DNA of 64,000 nt from Bradyrhizobium jicamae. GTDB taxonomy: Bacteria; Pseudomonadota; Alphaproteobacteria; Rhizobiales; Xanthobacteraceae. This document shows, in pieces, positions 61,020 to 64,000 of this stretch. The stretch is from the NCBI RefSeq assembly GCF_018130215.1, contig NZ_JAFCKQ010000009.1, positions 1 to 64,000 of the forward strand, in the 5' to 3' direction. The stretch's first letter is position 1; the number at the start of each line of letters is the position of its first letter. Position numbers and translations under genes: made by a program. The notes below the pieces were generated by a model. That model searched no databases, had not been told where the DNA came from, and saw only the letters and a list, made by a program, of their open reading frames with translations.

Positions 61020-62120
61020 GTGCTGCTTGAAACGCTTCTGCCGCTGGGCAAGGTCGACCCCGGCCTGCGCGCGCCGGAAATTCCGCTCGATCTCCATTCC
61101 ATTGCCTCCGAGGCGCGCCTGCTGGAAGAGATCGGCTACGACGGGCTCGTGGTCGAGGAAACCAAGGACGATCCGTTCATCCTGCTGGCGCTGGCGGGCC
61201 AGGCGACGCGGACGTTGAAGCTTTGCACGTCGGTCGCGATTGCCTTTCCGCGCAGTCCGACCGTAACCGCGATGAGCGCCTGGACGCTGCAAAAACTGTC
61301 CCGTGGCCGCTTTACCCTTGGCCTCGGCACCCAGGTGAAGGCCCATATCGAGCGGCGTTTCGGCTTGCCGTGGACGCCCGCTGGGCCCTGGATGCGCGAA
61401 TATGTGAGCGCGGTTCGCGCGGTCTGGGATTGCTGGCAGAACGGCACACCGCTCGATGTCAAGGGACCGCACTATAACATCAATCTGATGGTACCATTGT
61501 TCAATCCCGGTCCGATCGAGCATCCCGGCATCCCCATCCATCTTGCCGCGGTGAACCAGCTGATGTGCCAGGTGGCGGGCGAGGTCGCCGAGGGCGTCCG
61601 GCCGCATCCGGTCTGCACGCCGTCTTATATCGAGAAGGTGATGCTGCCGGCGGTGCGAGCGGGGGCAGAGAAGGCAGGGCGGTCGCTGGATCGTTTCCAG
61701 GTCTGCATGAAGCCGCTGGTTGCCACGGCCGCCAATGAGCAGGAGCTGGTGCCCAAGGTGCGCGACGTGCGCGCCCGGATCGCCTTCTACGCCTCCACGC
61801 CGCAATATCGAGCCGCGTTTGATCATCTCGGTCTGGGCGATCTCGCTGACCGGCTGAAATTGCTGTCGCGGGCGCAGCGCTGGGAAGAGATGCCACAGCA
61901 TATCAGCGACGAGGTCCTGCACACTTTCGTGACGATTGCCACCTACGACACGATCGGCCGCAAGCTCTGCGACCGCTATGGCGGCGTGGTCACCAACTGC
62001 GAATTCTCGATCGCGGTGAAAAGCGATGCCGATCGCGAGCGGCTGCGCCAGCTCGCCAGGGACATTCAGTCCGAAGGGGACGCGCGCGCCCGGCGTACCA
62101 TTCTCGGGGCCGCAGCCTGA
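61020..62120 (+). CDS. Luciferase-like (LLM) flavin/F420-dependent oxidoreductase
   Basis: A 366-aa TIM-barrel oxidoreductase: LLEEIGYDGLVVEETKDDPF, then LKLCTSVAIAFPRSPTVTAM, the phosphate-binding region RGRFTLGLGTQVKAHIERRFG and DCWQNGTPLDVKGPHY. This resembles the TIGR03617-type F420-linked group. GTG 61020 with CTGGAG nine bases upstream is the likely start. A second LLM gene follows 24 bp on. Confidence 0.85.
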   Translation: MLLETLLPLGKVDPGLRAPEIPLDLHSIASEARLLEEIGYDGLVVEETKDDPFILLALAGQATRTLKLCTSVAIAFPRSPTVTAMSAWTLQKLSRGRFTLGLGTQVKAHIERRFGLPWTPAGPWMREYVSAVRAVWDCWQNGTPLDVKGPHYNINLMVPLFNPGPIEHPGIPIHLAAVNQLMCQVAGEVAEGVRPHPVCTPSYIEKVMLPAVRAGAEKAGRSLDRFQVCMKPLVATAANEQELVPKVRDVRARIAFYASTPQYRAAFDHLGLGDLADRLKLLSRAQRWEEMPQHISDEVLHTFVTIATYDTIGRKLCDRYGGVVTNCEFSIAVKSDADRERLRQLARDIQSEGDARARRTILGAAA

Positions 62121-62144
62121 TCGCGGCCCGTTCAACCGGAGACC

Positions 62145-63011
62145 ATGGACATGAAACTCGGACGCCTCGGCGTGTGGTACAGCACCGACAAGCTCGACGG
62201 ATCGCAGCTGCGCGATTTCGTCCGTACGGTCGAGAACAATGGCTACGCAGCCCTCTGGTACCCGGAATCGCGAGGCTACGAGTCGATGTCGCTGGCAACC
62301 TATCTGCTGTCGTGCAGCGAGAAACTGATAATCGGCAGCTCGATCGCCAACATCTATGCCCGTGATTCCTACACAGCGCTGCGCGCCGTGATCTCGCTGA
62401 ATGCGCTCTATGGCGGCCGCTTCATTCTCGGTCTCGGCGTCAGTCACATTCCGATGGTCGAAGGCCTGCGCGGCCATCGCTATGACAAACCGTTGGCGGC
62501 GATGGGGGCCTATCTCGACGGCATCAATAAATCAGCGCCATCTGGTGAACCGCTGCCGGTCATGGTCGCAGCACTCGGACCGAAGATGCTGGCGCTGAGC
62601 GCTGCCAAGTCGCGCGGCGCCGTCCCCTATAACGTGACGCCGCAGCATACGCGAGAGGCCGCCGCGGTTCTCGGGCCGTCGAAGTGGCTCGCGGTCGAGC
62701 AGAAAGTCACAATCGAGACCGATCCGGCCAAGGCGCGCGCGCTCGGGCGCAAGGAGCTGTCACGATACATGGTCCTGCCGAACTACCGCAACAACTGGCT
62801 GCGCCTTGGCTTCACCGAGGCCGAGCTCGCCGACGGCGGCAGCGACCGGTTCATCGATGCGATGGTGCTGTGGGGCGACGCCGACACCATCAAGCGCGGC
62901 CTGCACGCCCACTTTGAGGCCGGCGCAACGCATGTCTGTCTGCAGCCGGTTCACGCGGATGGCGATTTCGCCGCCCGCGACCGCATGCTGGCCGCGCTAG
63001 CCGATACCTGA
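62145..63011 (+). CDS. Luciferase-like (LLM) flavin/F420-dependent oxidoreductase
   Basis: A 288-aa protein of the TIGR03620-like group: KLGRLGVWYSTDKLDGSQLR, NGYAALWYPESRGYESM, then GGRFILGLGVSHIPMVEGLRG. Shorter than the neighbour but complete for this subgroup. CGGAGACC precedes the ATG; an ATG six bases later is an alternative start. Probably co-transcribed with the preceding LLM gene; the substrates are unknown. Confidence 0.85.
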   Translation: MDMKLGRLGVWYSTDKLDGSQLRDFVRTVENNGYAALWYPESRGYESMSLATYLLSCSEKLIIGSSIANIYARDSYTALRAVISLNALYGGRFILGLGVSHIPMVEGLRGHRYDKPLAAMGAYLDGINKSAPSGEPLPVMVAALGPKMLALSAAKSRGAVPYNVTPQHTREAAAVLGPSKWLAVEQKVTIETDPAKARALGRKELSRYMVLPNYRNNWLRLGFTEAELADGGSDRFIDAMVLWGDADTIKRGLHAHFEAGATHVCLQPVHADGDFAARDRMLAALADT

Positions 63012-63037
63012 GGCGCGCGTGGGGCTGCCCGCCGGCC

Positions 63038-63928
63038 TCAGAGCAGGTCGGCGACGGCGTTGCGATAGCGGCGCATCGCGTCGACATGGTCGGTCATGCT
63101 CCGGCCTGCCATGCGTTTGTGGTGGTATCCGCCAAAGGTATTATGCAGCGTGACATGCGTGACGCCCGCCTTCTTCCAGAAGATGAGTTCCTCGCGCCAG
63201 TCCTTTTCTGTGCCTGTGCCGGTCGAGGTCCAGACTTCGAGGCCAACCGAGGCAGGATCGCGTCCCTCGGCTTCCACCAGGCGGCGGAGCTTGTCGAATT
63301 CCGCGACGGCCTTGGGGCCCGGTGGCTCCGACAGCATCATCCAGCCGTCGCCCCATTTTGCGATCCGCTGCAGCGTCACGTCCATATGGCCGCCAAACCA
63401 CAGTGGAATCTTGCGGCTGGGCGGCCGGGGATTGATGCCGGCGTCGGGGAGGTGGTGCCACTTGCCGTCGAACGTCACGTAGGGATCGGCCCAGAGCGCC
63501 TTCATCACCTGGACCTGTTCCTCGGACCGCTTGCCCCGGTTGTGGAAATTTTCGTTGAGGCCGACGAACTCCAGCTCATTCCAGCCCACGCCGACGCCAA
63601 ACCGGAAGCGGCCGCCGCTGAGCACATCAAGACTGGCGGCCTGCTTGGCAACCAGCACCGTCTGACGCTGGGCGAGGATCAGCACCTGGGTGGAAAGTTC
63701 GACCTTTTTCGTGCAGGCCGCGATGAAGCCGAATGCCACGAAAGGGTCGTGGAACAGGCCGAGCCCGCCCGCCCGGCCGCTGGCGGGGTTTTTCGGGTTG
63801 CCCCCCAGCACATGGTCTGCCAGCGTCAGACCGTCATAACCTTCGGCCTCGGCGAGCTCGGCGAATTCACGCACGATTTTGCCATCGCCACCGATGTCGC
63901 CGAAGGGCAGGGCAAGTCCGAGATGCAT
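63038..63928 (-). CDS. Luciferase-like (LLM) flavin/F420-dependent oxidoreductase
   Basis: A 296-aa TIM-barrel protein of the TIGR03619-like group: MHLGLALPFGDIGGDGKIVR, EGYDGLTLADHVLGGNPKNP, then GGRFRFGVGVGWNELEFVGL and IPLWFGGHMDVTLQRIAKWG. It is convergent with the preceding LLM gene (26 bp between stops). GAGGAAGCGACC precedes the ATG. It is the third LLM enzyme in 3 kb; subgroup sequences differ, so they are not recent duplicates. Confidence 0.88.
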   Translation of the reverse strand: MHLGLALPFGDIGGDGKIVREFAELAEAEGYDGLTLADHVLGGNPKNPASGRAGGLGLFHDPFVAFGFIAACTKKVELSTQVLILAQRQTVLVAKQAASLDVLSGGRFRFGVGVGWNELEFVGLNENFHNRGKRSEEQVQVMKALWADPYVTFDGKWHHLPDAGINPRPPSRKIPLWFGGHMDVTLQRIAKWGDGWMMLSEPPGPKAVAEFDKLRRLVEAEGRDPASVGLEVWTSTGTGTEKDWREELIFWKKAGVTHVTLHNTFGGYHHKRMAGRSMTDHVDAMRRYRNAVADLL

Positions 63929-64000
63929 GGTCGCTTCCTCGCTTTGGCTGGTTGCCGGCTTCCCGGTAGTCTATAGATTTCCGCGATCAGTACCACGGCA

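Noticed and set aside
60879..62477. N-terminal 530 codons of a long minus-strand frame running into the Ddn-like gene
   Set aside because: Only the last 153 codons have family motifs and a ribosome-binding site. The rest is antisense to two LLM genes.

Overview
The window looks like chromosomal DNA of a GC-rich alphaproteobacterium of the Bradyrhizobium/Rhizobiales type. The grounds are codon use, oligopeptide- and branched-chain-type ABC operons with acyl-CoA ligases, many SAM-domain or hydrolase-linked class III cyclases, and small ORFs and dispersed repeats that I recognise from Bradyrhizobium. No rRNA, intact tRNA, CRISPR array or complete insertion sequence was seen.

Layout. (1) 0.4-9.7 kb is a catabolic/uptake operon: a divergent GntR/FCD regulator with a palindromic operator, then a sulfatase-like hydrolase, a Tat-exported solute-binding protein, two permeases, an amidase and two ATPases of a Dpp/Nik-type importer. 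The genes are tightly packed and often overlap. (2) 9.9-41.9 kb is a patchwork accessory region: an internally deleted serine recombinase, a RES/Xre-type toxin-antitoxin pair with its own operator, and many very small genes (27-97 aa, often one membrane helix). It also holds a five-copy dispersed repeat, a segmental duplication (13.1-14.2 kb versus 32.2-33.1 kb) and decayed genes (HlyD-type adaptor, DUF6338, MFS, Flp pilin, SAM-cyclase, zinc-ribbon and RHH fragments). Scattered among these are intact genes: an alpha/beta hydrolase, an AhpD-like protein, a methyltransferase, DUF1330, a GST, DUF3303, a hydrolase-cyclase fusion, a maleate-isomerase-like protein, monomeric isocitrate dehydrogenase, a 1126-aa SAM-cyclase-ATPase-TPR protein and a TrpB2-like enzyme. 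Two tRNA-like remnants lie at its right edge. (3) 41.9-63.9 kb is a second catabolic region: three AMP-forming acyl-CoA ligases, an HpaB-type flavoenzyme, a TetR regulator, two complete Liv-type ABC importers, a ketoacyl-synthase-like protein, a MaoC hydratase, a deazaflavin-type nitroreductase and three luciferase-like oxidoreductases.

Working together. Region 1 probably imports an oligopeptide-, opine- or sulfate-ester-like compound and hydrolyses it, under GntR control. Region 3 probably imports carboxylic or aromatic acids through two Liv systems, activates them to CoA thioesters and processes them by hydration and carbon-carbon chemistry, under TetR control. The substrates are not readable from sequence. 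The most unusual material is the small-gene, repeat-rich part of region 2: at least two families of tiny membrane peptides, RHH fragments overlapping membrane peptides, and a mobile-looking repeat with a conserved start-like box and a hairpin tail.
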